This document shows, one piece after another, positions 17,063-25,877 of a DNA stretch of 40,290 nt (its first letter is position 1; each line of letters opens with the position of its first letter). The stretch is from contig JBDTAC010000007.1 in the NCBI GenBank assembly GCA_039924845.1, positions 1 to 40,290 of the forward strand, given 5' to 3'. A program made the position numbers and the translations under genes. The notes below the pieces were generated by a model. That model did not search any database and was not told where the DNA came from. It worked only from the letters and a program-made list of their open reading frames with translations. This DNA is from Bacteroidia bacterium (GTDB taxonomy: Bacteria > Bacteroidota > Bacteroidia > DATLTG01).

Positions 17063-18499
17063 ATGAAACTGTACGCAATTTATTTATTTCTGGGAATAAG
17101 TTCATTGTTTTTGCAATTTCAATCTTGCAGTAACAATGAAGTTAAAAAAGGCGTTACTACTTTTCAAACGTCCGTTACAACTGTTGCTCCGATAAAACAA
17201 CATTTCGAATCTTTCGCAAAAGGAAAAGAAATTCCGAAAATAATTTGTGAATCGGATAGCCTGCAATCGTATGCTTTGTATTTGCCTTCCAATTACAGCA
17301 CAGATAAAAAATGGCCCGTTATTTATTGTTTTGATCCGCATGCCAGCGGACTTTTACCCGTTTCGTTGTATAAAAATTTAGCAGAAAAATATGGGTACGT
17401 TTTAATTGGTTCTAACAATTCGCAAAATGGCACAACGTGGGATGCTATCAATGCTTCTGTGCAAACCTTAATGGACGATACGCATGCACGTATTTCGATT
17501 GACAATAAACGTGTTTATTTGGCAGGATTTTCGGGAGGTGCTCGTGTAGCTGGACTTGTAGCAGAAATGATTCCTGGAATTACAGGCGTTATCGGCTGTG
17601 GTGCAGGAATAAACGGATTGGATCCGGGAACGATTTATCCCTTTTCGTACATCGGTATTGTTGGGAATAAAGATTTTAATTACAATGAAATGCAGGATTT
17701 AATTGCGAAAATGGGAACCAATATTCGCCATCAATTAATTGTTTACAACGGTAAGCACCAGTGGGCTCCCGTGGAAATTATGAATCAAGCTTTTGAATGG
17801 ATTACGCTTAACGCGATGAAAGATAAATTGATTCCAAAAAACGATAAACTAATTAATTTAGTAGCAGATGAAAATGAAATAAGCATCAAAAAATATGAAA
17901 AAGAAAACGATGATTATAACATGTATTTGAATTATCGAAAAATGTCGAATTTTCTTTCCGGATTGTACGATGTGAAGGTAGAAAATAACATGATTGCCGA
18001 ATTGGGAACATCCGATAACGTAAAAAAAACAATTGCAACACAAGCTGCTATTGAACTGAAGGAGCGCGCCATTCAGCAAGAATACATGGACGATTTACAA
18101 TCCAAAGATGTGAGTTGGTGGAAAGACGAAACTAAAAAATTAAATGCGCCGTCGGATAAAGATATTTATTTGATGAACCAACGATTGTTGGGTTTTATGA
18201 GTTTGGCGACGTACATGACAATTAGCGATGCCATTCAAAAAAATGCCTGGGATGCTGCCGATCATTTCAATCAAATTTATGCAGCAATAGATCCCACAAA
18301 TGCAGAACACGCCTATTTATCAGCTTGCTTTGATGCGCGAAAAAAACAAAATGATGCTGCGTACGGAAGTTTGGAAGAAGCGGTAAAATTAGGTTTTTCA
18401 GATTTTAATCGGACAGAAAAGGATTCCAATTTTGTTGCCTTAAAATATACCGCAACTTTCTCAAAAATTATTTCTCAGATGAAGAAAAAGTCGAAATAA
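17063..18499 (+). CDS. Alpha/beta hydrolase lipoprotein
   Basis: The 478-residue product begins MKLYAIYLFLGISSLFLQFQ with Cys22 in a lipobox-like FQSC|S, so it is probably a surface or periplasmic lipoprotein. Residues about 75-260 form a hydrolase of the dienelactone-hydrolase/esterase kind: the WPVIYCFDPHASG segment, the nucleophile elbow AGFSGGARVAG, the acid in IGIVGNKDFNY and the base in VYNGKHQWAP. The remaining ~200 residues look helical and contain TPR-like text near the C-terminus (DAADHFNQIYAAIDPTNAEH). The ATG at 17063 is chosen over a TTG 9 bp earlier. A TACTTTTG box at 17049-17056 lies almost on the start, as for purK. Confidence 0.83.
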   Translation: MKLYAIYLFLGISSLFLQFQSCSNNEVKKGVTTFQTSVTTVAPIKQHFESFAKGKEIPKIICESDSLQSYALYLPSNYSTDKKWPVIYCFDPHASGLLPVSLYKNLAEKYGYVLIGSNNSQNGTTWDAINASVQTLMDDTHARISIDNKRVYLAGFSGGARVAGLVAEMIPGITGVIGCGAGINGLDPGTIYPFSYIGIVGNKDFNYNEMQDLIAKMGTNIRHQLIVYNGKHQWAPVEIMNQAFEWITLNAMKDKLIPKNDKLINLVADENEISIKKYEKENDDYNMYLNYRKMSNFLSGLYDVKVENNMIAELGTSDNVKKTIATQAAIELKERAIQQEYMDDLQSKDVSWWKDETKKLNAPSDKDIYLMNQRLLGFMSLATYMTISDAIQKNAWDAADHFNQIYAAIDPTNAEHAYLSACFDARKKQNDAAYGSLEEAVKLGFSDFNRTEKDSNFVALKYTATFSKIISQMKKKSK

Positions 18500-18578
18500 T
18501 ATTCGTTGCTCTTCATTTTTTGTTCGTGTAAAAAAGGTCTTCCAAAAAATAATTTTTCAGAACACATATTTTCCTTTT

Positions 18579-18608
18579 TTTGTTTTCTAAAAAAAATAAT
18601 TACCTTTG
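18579..18608 (+). promoter_or_regulatory. Promoter of the T9SS-substrate gene
   Basis: TTTG at 18579-18582, an 18-bp spacer and TACCTTTG at 18601-18608 match the phylum consensus. The start codon at 18650 is about 40 bp downstream. A family palindrome lies just upstream at 18541-18560. Confidence 0.75.
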
Positions 18609-18649
18609 GTGGAGTAAATTAAAAAAAATAACCTAAAAATAAATATATT

Positions 18650-19588
18650 ATGATAAAAAAAATACTCTTTGTCGGTATGTCAATTGTTACATTCGGTGTT
18701 TTAAATGCCAATGCACAAGCACTTCCAAACCCTGGTTTTGAAACATGGGTTCACACTTCTGGTCCGCCAGCTTACGATGATCCACAAGGATATGCGACGG
18801 CAAATATTTTATCCAATTCCTTTTTAGGAAGTAATCCTGTTTCTGTTTTTAAAGAAACAACTATTATTCATAACGGTGCTGCTGCGATGAAAATCGTATC
18901 GGTTGCTCTAACCAACAACCCATTGTCGGCAACACTACCTGATACTATTGGTTTAGCCGTAACAGGAAGCGTGAGTGGTTCTGGAATAAAAACAGGGTTT
19001 GCTTACGCTGCAATACCAAGTGCTTTTCAATTTTATGCGGAATATATTCCTAATGGAGTAGATACTGCTTGGGGACTTTCTGCTTTAACCCACTTTAATA
19101 CAATTACTCATAAGAGAGATACTCTTGATGTAGCGGTTATTCGAATTGCAGGAAACGTTTCTACTTACACGTTATTCACCACTCCATATATTTCTTTATT
19201 GACTGGTACTCCAGATACTTGCATAGTCGCTTTTTCAGCAACTAATCCTCGTAAAACTGGAAGACATCACGCAGGAAGCATTTTTTATGTGGACGATGCC
19301 AATTTGAATACGACAGGAATTCCTGAAAATTCAATGGCAACTGAGCATGTTTCGGTTTTTCCGAATCCAGCTATCAATGAATTAAACGTGGTAACTACGA
19401 ATATGAAAAATGCAACATCCGTAATTGTATATGACATTACTGGACGCAAAATAAACTCGTACAACATCGCAAATCAAGAACATTTGAAAATTAGTACCGA
19501 CGAATATGCTGCTGGCTTGTACATTTATCAAATAACAGATAAAAATAACAACACTATGCACACTGGAAAATTCAATGTGATAAAATAA
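18650..19588 (+). CDS. Secreted protein with type IX secretion sorting domain
   Basis: The 312-residue product has a signal peptide (MIKKILFVGMSIVTFGVLNA, NAQA cleavage). A middle domain of about 200 residues begins LPNPGFETWVH and reads like the carbohydrate-binding/DUF4493-like sandwiches seen in this phylum. The last ~78 residues form a type A C-terminal sorting domain: VSVFPNPAINELNV, VIVYDITGRKINSYNI and AAGLYIYQITDKNN. It is therefore probably exported by the Por/type IX system and anchored or released at the surface. The middle domain has no visible catalytic motif, so I assign no function. Confidence 0.88.
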   Translation: MIKKILFVGMSIVTFGVLNANAQALPNPGFETWVHTSGPPAYDDPQGYATANILSNSFLGSNPVSVFKETTIIHNGAAAMKIVSVALTNNPLSATLPDTIGLAVTGSVSGSGIKTGFAYAAIPSAFQFYAEYIPNGVDTAWGLSALTHFNTITHKRDTLDVAVIRIAGNVSTYTLFTTPYISLLTGTPDTCIVAFSATNPRKTGRHHAGSIFYVDDANLNTTGIPENSMATEHVSVFPNPAINELNVVTTNMKNATSVIVYDITGRKINSYNIANQEHLKISTDEYAAGLYIYQITDKNNNTMHTGKFNVIK

Positions 19589-19612
19589 TTTTTTCGAAAA
19601 ATAATTTTTAAG

Positions 19613-19638
19613 AAGGGAACTTTCGGGTTCCCTTTTTT
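19613..19638 (+). terminator. Terminator after the T9SS-substrate gene
   Basis: Stem AAGGGAAC (19613-19620) and GTTCCCTT (19627-19634) with the loop TTTCGG, then a T run to 19638. The T run touches the stop of the convergent M28 peptidase gene. A family palindrome (cgaaaaataattttta) lies just before the stem. Confidence 0.8.
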
Positions 19639-20902
19639 ATTGAATTTCTGTTGCGAAATCAATTAATAAATGCGCTAAGTTTTCAAATTTAGCGAGCGAT
19701 AAAAGTGCAGGTTTGTCAAACACATCGTGATATGCTTTCGAGCCGCCCATCGTGTAAACAAATACTGCTTTCACATTTTTTTTGGAGAAATAATAATGAT
19801 CGCTGTTCGCTGCTTCGCCACGAATTTTAACTTGCAACAAATAATTTTTTTCGGAATTTATTTTTGAAAGTAAATCAAAATCAGTTTTAAAAATGCTGCC
19901 ATTTACAACTGTAATGCCTTCTTCGCCCGTTCCAACCATATCCATATTTACTAAAATTTTTATTTCCGATAATGGAAACAAAGGATGTTCGGTATAATAT
20001 TTTGAGCCGAGTAAACCTACTTCTTCACCCGTAAATGCCATAAAAACAACGGAGCATTTTAATGGATGTGCGCTGAAATAGTTTGCCAAATTTAACAACA
20101 TCGCTACGCCGCTGGCATTGTCGCTCGCTCCTGGAAAATAAGCGTTTTTACCCATTTCTCCGAGGTGATCGTAATGTGCCGAAAACACAATAAACGAATC
20201 TGTATACTGAGTTCCTTTTACAAACCCAATAACATTTTGTGTACGACATTTTTCTAAAAATTTAGTTTGAATGTCGAGAAAAATATTTTTTCCGGATACT
20301 GGAAATTTATTCCTAAGCGTTTCGATGAGCGCATACTTTTCAACGTATTGCGACATTTCTTCTGTCAATTTAGTTCTCAATACAATCACGCCTTTCGCAT
20401 GAAAAGGATTGAATCGCAAACGTTCAAAAAACGATAAAGTATCCTTGTTTTTTATTCCGGAATCGTCCACTAAAATAAATGCATTTGAAAAATTATTTTT
20501 TTGAAAGGCTTCGTATGCTTTCGGATTTTTGTAAACAGAGTCATTAAAAAGAAGAATCGGAAATGTTCCAGAAGTGCTTGCTGTAACAGGAATAACTATG
20601 TAATCTTCACCAGGAATTAATTTTTTGTCGTCTATTTTAATTTCCATTTTTCCCGGAAAAATATTCACCGGAAAATTTAAATTTTGGAAATAGGATTTTC
20701 CGAATTTCTGCAAGCCTATTTTCTCAAATTGATGTTCGATATAAATAGCTGCCTTTTTATTTCCATCGCCTACATAGCCACGCCCGTGCATGGTTTCGGA
20801 AGCCAGCGTGTCGATAATTTGTTTTGCGTAGGATATACTTTGTGCCTGCAAACAGATTTGTACAAGACAAAAAAAACAGAAGGTAAAAAAATATTTTTTC
20901 AT
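19637..20902 (-). CDS. M28 family metallopeptidase
   Basis: Secreted zinc aminopeptidase-like enzyme. From the ATG at 20900-20902 the product has 421 residues and a signal peptide (MKKYFFTFCFFCLVQICLQA). A longer opening to 20944 adds 14 residues before a second, better signal start. Zinc-site residues are visible: SAHYDHLG, the bridging Asp in PGASDNASGVA, the catalytic/ligand Glu pair in FTGEEVGLLGS, NMDMVG, and the last His in GGSKAYHDVFD. The N-terminal third resembles the PA-type inserts of this family. The palindrome at 20484-20505 is inside the gene and encodes FQKNNFSN. Its neighbour, the MBL-fold gene, ends 51 bp upstream. Confidence 0.9.
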   Translation of the reverse strand: MKKYFFTFCFFCLVQICLQAQSISYAKQIIDTLASETMHGRGYVGDGNKKAAIYIEHQFEKIGLQKFGKSYFQNLNFPVNIFPGKMEIKIDDKKLIPGEDYIVIPVTASTSGTFPILLFNDSVYKNPKAYEAFQKNNFSNAFILVDDSGIKNKDTLSFFERLRFNPFHAKGVIVLRTKLTEEMSQYVEKYALIETLRNKFPVSGKNIFLDIQTKFLEKCRTQNVIGFVKGTQYTDSFIVFSAHYDHLGEMGKNAYFPGASDNASGVAMLLNLANYFSAHPLKCSVVFMAFTGEEVGLLGSKYYTEHPLFPLSEIKILVNMDMVGTGEEGITVVNGSIFKTDFDLLSKINSEKNYLLQVKIRGEAANSDHYYFSKKNVKAVFVYTMGGSKAYHDVFDKPALLSLAKFENLAHLLIDFATEIQ

Positions 20903-20952
20903 AAAAAATAAATTAAAAAAGGGCTTCGAAAAATAATTTTTCAAACACTATT

Positions 20953-21801
20953 TTACTCGCCGAAAAAATCGCTTAAACTAAAAGTATCTTTTAATCGGAT
21001 TCCTTTTTCTGTTTTCTGAACGGTGCAGCATTCGCTTACCGAATCGTGTTCGAGAAATAAAATAAATTCTTCTTCGGCTGCTTTCTCCAAAAAAATCTTT
21101 TTTTCTTCCATCGTCAAAAGCGGTCGCGTATCGTAACCCATTACGTAAGGCAAAGGAATATGTCCGGTAGAAGGTAATAAATCTGCCATATAAACAATAG
21201 TTTTACCTTTGTATTTAATGTGCGGAATCATCATCGCGTCAGTGTGTCCGCGCGCATACATCACTGAAAAATCAGAAAATAATTCACCTTCTTTTTCTAC
21301 AAATTTTAATTGTCCACTTTCTTGAATAGGCAAAATGTTTTCTTTCAAAAAACTTGCTTTCTCGCGCGGATTGGGTTTTGTCGCCCATTCCCAATGTTCG
21401 CGATTGCTCCAATACGTGGCGTTTTTAAAAGTAGTTTCAAAACCTGTTTTATTTTTATTGTGTTGAATGCTGCCTCCACAATGGTCAAAATGTAAATGCG
21501 TTAAAAACATATCGGTTATATCGCTACTCGAAAAATTAATTTTTCGAAGTGATTTTTGAAGCGAATCATCTCCGCTCAAATAAAAATGTCTAAAAAAATT
21601 CTCGTCTTGTTTATTCCCGATTCCGTTGTCAATTAAAATTAATTTATTCCCATCTTCAATCAACAAACAACGCATTGCCCAGGTGCACATATTATTGGCA
21701 TCGGCTGGATTTGTCTTGTTCCACAAGGATTTCGGAACAACGCCAAACATCGCGCCTCCGTCTAATTTAAAAAGTCCGGAATTAATTACGTGAAGTTTCA
21801 T
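20953..21801 (-). CDS. Metallo-beta-lactamase-fold hydrolase
   Basis: The zinc motif THLHFDHCGG (HxHxDH) near residue 105, a later His in ARGHTDAMMIPH, the Asp in YMADLLPS and the His in LFLEHDS complete the metal site. The 282-residue length and the N-terminal HVINSGLFKLDGGAMFG resemble the quinolone-lactonase/YtnP-like group of MBL-fold enzymes; the substrate is not known. An exact palindrome, TCGAAAAATTAATTTTTCGA (21528-21547), lies in the coding sequence (RKINFSS). It starts 9 bp after the ogt stop. Confidence 0.9.
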   Translation of the reverse strand: MKLHVINSGLFKLDGGAMFGVVPKSLWNKTNPADANNMCTWAMRCLLIEDGNKLILIDNGIGNKQDENFFRHFYLSGDDSLQKSLRKINFSSSDITDMFLTHLHFDHCGGSIQHNKNKTGFETTFKNATYWSNREHWEWATKPNPREKASFLKENILPIQESGQLKFVEKEGELFSDFSVMYARGHTDAMMIPHIKYKGKTIVYMADLLPSTGHIPLPYVMGYDTRPLLTMEEKKIFLEKAAEEEFILFLEHDSVSECCTVQKTEKGIRLKDTFSLSDFFGE

Positions 21802-21810
21802 CTGAGTATT

Positions 21811-22305
21811 TTAAAGATTAAACAATTGTTTTTGCTCGCCTAAACTACCTTTTTTTTCGTGCTGAAGCAACCATTCTTTTCGCCACAAACCACCAGCGTA
21901 GCCAGTTAATTTTCCGTTTTCGCCAATTACACGATGACAGGGAACGATAATAGAAATAGGATTTTTCCCGTTGGCATTTCCTACGGCTCGCGTTGCATTT
22001 TTATCGCCCAAAGCAATTGCGATTGTTAAATATGAAACAGTTTTTCCGAAAGGAATTTCAGCCAATTCTCGCCAAACTTTTTTTTGAAAATCGGTTCCTT
22101 CCGGATTTAATTTGAGCTCGAAAATTTTCCTTTTGCCAGAAAAATATTCTTCGATTTGATACGCTACATTTTTCAAAGAATCGTGTATTTCAAAAATATT
22201 TTTTTTATTTTCTTCGATAAAAATGAGCGAAGAAATTCCCGATTCATTTCCTGTTAATTCCATCCACCCGATAGGCGATTTTATAAACGAGGTATAAATC
22301 TCCAT
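21811..22305 (-). CDS. ogt: Methylated-DNA--protein-cysteine methyltransferase
   Basis: Suicide repair enzyme that takes alkyl groups from O6-alkylguanine onto its own Cys. The 164-residue product has the DNA-binding segment PFGKTVSYLTIA, the Arg finger in NATRAVGNANGKNP, the active site IIVPCHRVIGENG and the GYAGGLWRKEWLLQHE tail. The short N-terminal part matches Ogt-type proteins without an Ada regulatory domain. It lies between the acyl-CoA dehydrogenase gene and the MBL-fold gene, and may be read from the same transcript. A family palindrome directly precedes the ATG (22306-22325). Confidence 0.94.
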   Translation of the reverse strand: MEIYTSFIKSPIGWMELTGNESGISSLIFIEENKKNIFEIHDSLKNVAYQIEEYFSGKRKIFELKLNPEGTDFQKKVWRELAEIPFGKTVSYLTIAIALGDKNATRAVGNANGKNPISIIVPCHRVIGENGKLTGYAGGLWRKEWLLQHEKKGSLGEQKQLFNL

Positions 22306-22340
22306 TTGAAAAAATTATTTTTCGAACGATTTTTCTTCGA

Positions 22341-24116
22341 TTAAAAACAGTATTTATTTTCTGTAATTAATTTAGCGGCAACGTTTCTGCGTGCGTCTTT
22401 TGCGTTAAAAGATTCTGTTTTTGTGAAACGTTTTAAACCCATCAACATCATGCGTTGTTCATCGCCTTGTACAAAAGAATTAATTGCTTCTTTCCCATTT
22501 TTGTTGATACGATCGGCAGCATCATTTATAAAAATGCGCATCATATCAATATGAACTTTGCAACTTTCTTCGCCACGCATTCCGACCAATTTTTCAACAC
22601 GCAATTGCAACGATTCGGCAACGTATAAATCAATTAGCATATCTGCAATGTTCATTAATACTTCTTGTTCTTTCGCCAATTCCATCATTAATTTTTGAGC
22701 AGCAGAGCCAGCAACCATCAAAATTGCTTTTTTGAAATTTTGTAAATATTTTTTTTCAGCTGCAAATAAAGTCGTTTCGTCTGCACCAAAATCAGGAATT
22801 GACATTAACTCTCCTGCCACTTTTGTAGCTGGTCCCATTAAATCCAATTCGCCTTTCATGGCACGTTTCAGCATCATATCTACAATCAACATTCTATTGA
22901 TTTCATTCGTTCCTTCAAAAATCCGATTGATACGTGCATCGCGATAAGCGCGTTCCATCGGAGCATCAGCAGAATAACCCATTCCGCCATAAATCTGAAC
23001 GCCTTCATCCACCACGTAATCCAACACTTCCGAACCATTTACTTTCATGATGGCAGCTTCGGTAGCAAATTGTTCCACGCCTTTTAAAATAGATTTTGCG
23101 TAATCCATTCCGCCTTTTGCAAGCGATTGAATATTGTCTTCAATATCCTGGGTAACGCGATACAAAGCCGATTCAGAAGCATAAATACGAATAGCTTGTT
23201 CCGCCAATTTGTAACGAATAGCGCCATATTTTGCAATTGGTCTGCCAAATTGTTGGCGCTCATTTGCATATTTTACAGATTGACTCGCAGTTTCTTTTGC
23301 TCCGCCCAAAGCAGCCGCAGCAAGCTTTATACGACCCATATTCAAAATATTAACGGCTATTTTAAAACCGTTTCCGCGTTCGGATAATAAATTTTCTACT
23401 GGTACTTTACAATCATTGAAAAAAACTTGGCGCGTAGAACTTCCTTTAATCCCCATTTTGTGTTCTTCCGGATTTAGTGTAATTCCGCCAAAAGATTTTT
23501 CCACAATAAAAGCACTTAAATTTTCATCGTTATCTATTTTTGCAAAAACCGTGAAGACCTCTGCAAATCCAGCATTCGTAATCCACATTTTTTGTCCGTT
23601 CAAAATATAATTTTTTCCGTCAGGCGAAAGCACTGCTTTTGTTTTTCCTGAATTAGCATCCGATCCAGCACTTGGTTCTGTCAAGCAATAACTTGCTTTC
23701 CATTCGCCATTGGCAAGTTTCGGAAGGTATTTGGCTTTTTGAGCTTCGGTTCCATAATATAAAATCGGTAACGTTCCAATTCCGGTATGAGCCGCAATAG
23801 AAACTGCCATACTGTGCCCAGCACCAATACTTTCAGTAGCAAGCATTCCGGTAACAAAATCTTTTTCAAAACCTCCGTATTGTTCTGGAATATTTAGTCC
23901 GAGAATACCGAGTTCAGCGGCTTTGTCTAATAAGCGAACATTGATATTATCTTCTTGGCGATCAATTTTATCGAGATTGGGCCACACTTCTTGCTCTAAA
24001 TAATCTTTGCAAGTTTGCGCAATCATTAATTGTTCTTCGTTCCACTCTTCGGGAATAAAAACATTTTTGGCTTCTGTTTCTTTGATGAGGAATTCTCCTC
24101 CTTTTAATGTTGACAT
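22341..24116 (-). CDS. Acyl-CoA dehydrogenase
   Basis: FAD enzyme that introduces the alpha,beta double bond in acyl-CoA. The 591-residue product is longer than the ~380-residue short/medium-chain group because of a ~170-residue C-terminal helical extension after the catalytic core, as in the ACAD9/very-long-chain-like bacterial group. Motifs are YCLTEPSAGSDANSGKT, the FAD segment WITNAGFAEVF, GSSTRQVFFNDCKVP and the late YGGMGYSADAPMERAYRD plus IFEGTNEINRML. The start is the ATG at 24114-24116, downstream of a good promoter. Confidence 0.94.
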   Translation of the reverse strand: MSTLKGGEFLIKETEAKNVFIPEEWNEEQLMIAQTCKDYLEQEVWPNLDKIDRQEDNINVRLLDKAAELGILGLNIPEQYGGFEKDFVTGMLATESIGAGHSMAVSIAAHTGIGTLPILYYGTEAQKAKYLPKLANGEWKASYCLTEPSAGSDANSGKTKAVLSPDGKNYILNGQKMWITNAGFAEVFTVFAKIDNDENLSAFIVEKSFGGITLNPEEHKMGIKGSSTRQVFFNDCKVPVENLLSERGNGFKIAVNILNMGRIKLAAAALGGAKETASQSVKYANERQQFGRPIAKYGAIRYKLAEQAIRIYASESALYRVTQDIEDNIQSLAKGGMDYAKSILKGVEQFATEAAIMKVNGSEVLDYVVDEGVQIYGGMGYSADAPMERAYRDARINRIFEGTNEINRMLIVDMMLKRAMKGELDLMGPATKVAGELMSIPDFGADETTLFAAEKKYLQNFKKAILMVAGSAAQKLMMELAKEQEVLMNIADMLIDLYVAESLQLRVEKLVGMRGEESCKVHIDMMRIFINDAADRINKNGKEAINSFVQGDEQRMMLMGLKRFTKTESFNAKDARRNVAAKLITENKYCF

Positions 24117-24164
24117 GGGGAAATTGATTTTAGATGTTTAGCTATTGAGTAGTAGAAAATAAGT

Positions 24165-24189
24165 GTTCTGAGAAATTATTTTTCAGAAC
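24165..24189. repeat. Palindrome upstream of the acyl-CoA dehydrogenase gene
   Basis: GTTCTGAGAAATT with its near-complement (arms GTTCTGA at 24165-24171 and TCAGAAC at 24183-24189) lies between the dehydrogenase start codon and its -7 element, so it would be in the 5' leader of that mRNA. It is a variant of the window-wide palindrome with outer GTTCTG arms. Confidence 0.5.
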
Positions 24190-24195
24190 AAATGC

Positions 24196-24224
24196 CAAAA
24201 TTAATAATTAATAATTAGTGCAAA
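24196..24224 (-). promoter_or_regulatory. Promoter of the acyl-CoA dehydrogenase-ogt-MBL run
   Basis: On the minus strand there is TTTG (complement of 24221-24224), a 17-bp spacer and TAATTTTG (complement of 24196-24203), about 80 bp before the ATG at 24116. Confidence 0.65.
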
Positions 24225-24256
24225 CTAATTTTTTGAATACTTATGGAATTATAGTG

Positions 24257-24309
24257 GTTATCAAAAATCTATAATCTGCCTGTAAATCGGATTATAGATT
24301 TTTGATAAC
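24257..24309. repeat. Perfect 20-bp inverted repeat between two divergent genes
   Basis: GTTATCAAAAATCTATAATC (24257-24276) and its exact complement (24290-24309) are separated by 13 bp. It lies in the 329-bp gap between the acyl-CoA dehydrogenase and hup genes, outside both promoters. There is no T run on either side, so it is not a standard terminator. A protein-binding site, or a hairpin end left by a small mobile element, are both possible. Confidence 0.85.
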
Positions 24310-24347
24310 AGAATTCGTAAACTTAAAAATAGAATAAAAGTTAATTT

Positions 24348-24376
24348 TTTGTATATCAATTTTAATATTATCTTTG
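24348..24376 (+). promoter_or_regulatory. Promoter of the hup-rng cluster
   Basis: TTTG at 24348-24351, a 17-bp spacer and TATCTTTG at 24369-24376 match the consensus closely. The leader to the hup ATG (24446) is about 60 nt. Confidence 0.78.
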
Positions 24377-24445
24377 CAGCCCTTAAATAAATTATTAGGG
24401 GATTAAAAAATTGATAATCAAAGTATAAAAAGTGTAAAGAGTAGT

Positions 24446-24736
24446 ATGACAAAAGCAGATATCATCGCAGAAATTGCAGAGAAAACAGGAGTAGAAAAGG
24501 TTGCTGTGCAGGTAACGGTTGAAACATTTATGAAATCAGTGAAAAATTCGCTTACCAAAGGAGATAACGTGTATTTGAGAGGTTTCGGAAGTTTTATCGT
24601 GAAAAAGAGAGCAGAGAAAACAGGTAGAAATATTTCGAAAAATACCGCAATAATTATTCCTGCGCATAATATTCCGGCGTTTAAACCGGCTAAAACATTC
24701 ACTGAAAAAGTGAAAAAAAATGTTAAAGTAGTGTAA
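24446..24736 (+). CDS. hup: HU family DNA-binding protein
   Basis: Nucleoid protein that bends DNA as a dimer. The 96-residue product has the N-terminal helices (MTKADIIAEIAEKTGVEKVA), the GFGSFIVKKRAEKTGRN segment and the beta-arm with Pro in NTAIIIPAHNIPAFKPAK. It is first in a cluster with a TPR protein, a 29-residue basic protein and rng, an order that I know from other Bacteroidota. A 20-bp perfect inverted repeat lies upstream. Confidence 0.95.
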   Translation: MTKADIIAEIAEKTGVEKVAVQVTVETFMKSVKNSLTKGDNVYLRGFGSFIVKKRAEKTGRNISKNTAIIIPAHNIPAFKPAKTFTEKVKKNVKVV

Positions 24737-24746
24737 ATTAAAATTC

Positions 24747-25586
24747 ATGCAATCCGCGCAAAAAACACGATTATTAGTTATTGCTGGAGCAATTATTGTA
24801 TTTGTTCTTTTATTTTTTGTAAGTAAAAAGCCTAACACTGAAATCGTTTCAAAATCTGCGGTAGCAGCCACAACAGATTCGAGTGCAGTTACGTTCGATC
24901 AATTTATCAGTCAGCAAAAAGCAAGCGCAGGAGCTGCAAATGCTACTTCTTTACGTTTGGAAGGTTTATTCGGACATGCAGATAAGAATCAGAAAATTAA
25001 TTTTTCAGACTCTTTAATTGTATGTTGGGATAGTTTAAAAAAGCCTGCAGTTGCTGCTTTTTATGCCGAACAAAAAGCAGGTTTTAGTAATGCAGCAAAT
25101 GATTGGTACAGAGCCGGTGATCGTTATTATAAATCAGCGGGATTTGTGGATGCGAAAAGTCGTCCGATGTTGTTCAACAAAGCAATGGATTGTTTGAATA
25201 AATGTTTGGCAATTGCACCCACCAATTTGGAAGCACAGGTAGATTTAGGTGTTTGTTTTGTGGAAAGTAGCACCAATCCGATGAAAGGAATTTCTTTGTT
25301 GAAAGGTGTTATAGAAAAAGATTCCAACAATGTGGACGCACAATTGAATTTGGGTTTTTTCTCGGTTAATTCTGGTCAGTACGATAAAGCGCTGTATCGT
25401 TTTCAACGTGTATTGCAAATTGATCCGACGTATTTGGAAGCCTATTTATTTATGGAAGATGTGTACGAGAAAACGGGAAATAAAGCACAAGCCATTGTCT
25501 GCTTAAAAAAATACGTTAGTTTAGTGGACGATCCAACCATTAGAAATGAAGTAAAAAATTATATTAGTAAATTAGAAAACAGTTAA
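24747..25586 (+). CDS. Membrane-anchored TPR protein
   Basis: The 279-residue product has one N-terminal membrane segment (LLVIAGAIIVFVLLFFVS, residues about 8-25), then a low-complexity linker, and at least two TPR-like units (FNKAMDCLNKCLAIAPTNLE; DKALYRFQRVLQIDPTYLE) towards the C-terminus, so it probably serves as a scaffold facing the periplasm or cytoplasm. It begins 10 bp after hup and is probably co-transcribed. The function in this cluster is not known to me. A palindrome inside the gene (near 24990-25010) encodes QKINFSD. Confidence 0.85.
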   Translation: MQSAQKTRLLVIAGAIIVFVLLFFVSKKPNTEIVSKSAVAATTDSSAVTFDQFISQQKASAGAANATSLRLEGLFGHADKNQKINFSDSLIVCWDSLKKPAVAAFYAEQKAGFSNAANDWYRAGDRYYKSAGFVDAKSRPMLFNKAMDCLNKCLAIAPTNLEAQVDLGVCFVESSTNPMKGISLLKGVIEKDSNNVDAQLNLGFFSVNSGQYDKALYRFQRVLQIDPTYLEAYLFMEDVYEKTGNKAQAIVCLKKYVSLVDDPTIRNEVKNYISKLENS

Positions 25587-25598
25587 AATACTTAAAAA

Positions 25599-25688
25599 AT
25601 GCCAAGCGGTAAAAAAAGAAAAAGACATAAAATGGCCACTCACAAACGTAAAAAACGTTTGAGAAAAAATCGCCATAAGAAAAAGTAA
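25599..25688 (+). CDS. 29-residue basic protein, AURKAIP1/COX24-like (mS38-type)
   Basis: The complete product is MPSGKKRKRHKMATHKRKKR followed by nine more residues rich in Lys and Arg. The KRHKMATHKRKKRLRK stretch matches the short domain shared by mitochondrial ribosomal protein mS38 (AURKAIP1) and yeast Cox24, and I know near-identical micro-proteins from Bacteroidota, often next to ribonuclease G. I infer a ribosome-bound protein. It starts 12 bp after the TPR gene, with only weak AT-rich text upstream of the start. It is easily missed because of its size. Confidence 0.8.
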   Translation: MPSGKKRKRHKMATHKRKKRLRKNRHKKK

Positions 25689-25877
25689 TCTCTTAAAGAG
25701 CGTGCGTTGCGCATAAACTTTCATGTTTGTAAACCAAGCGGAAAGTTTATGTTGCTACACTAAATGTACGCGTGCTATTTTCCTTACATTTTCTAAAACA
25801 AAACACAAATTTTCGCATTTCGTCCACCGGAATCATCGGTACGGAGCGCGCGTTATTTTCATTAAAAAAAACTTAGA

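Noticed and set aside
24446-25586. The hup-TPR pair as a phage or mobile module
   Set aside because: Gene order with the basic micro-protein and rng is typical of the core genome of this phylum and there are no mobile-element marks.
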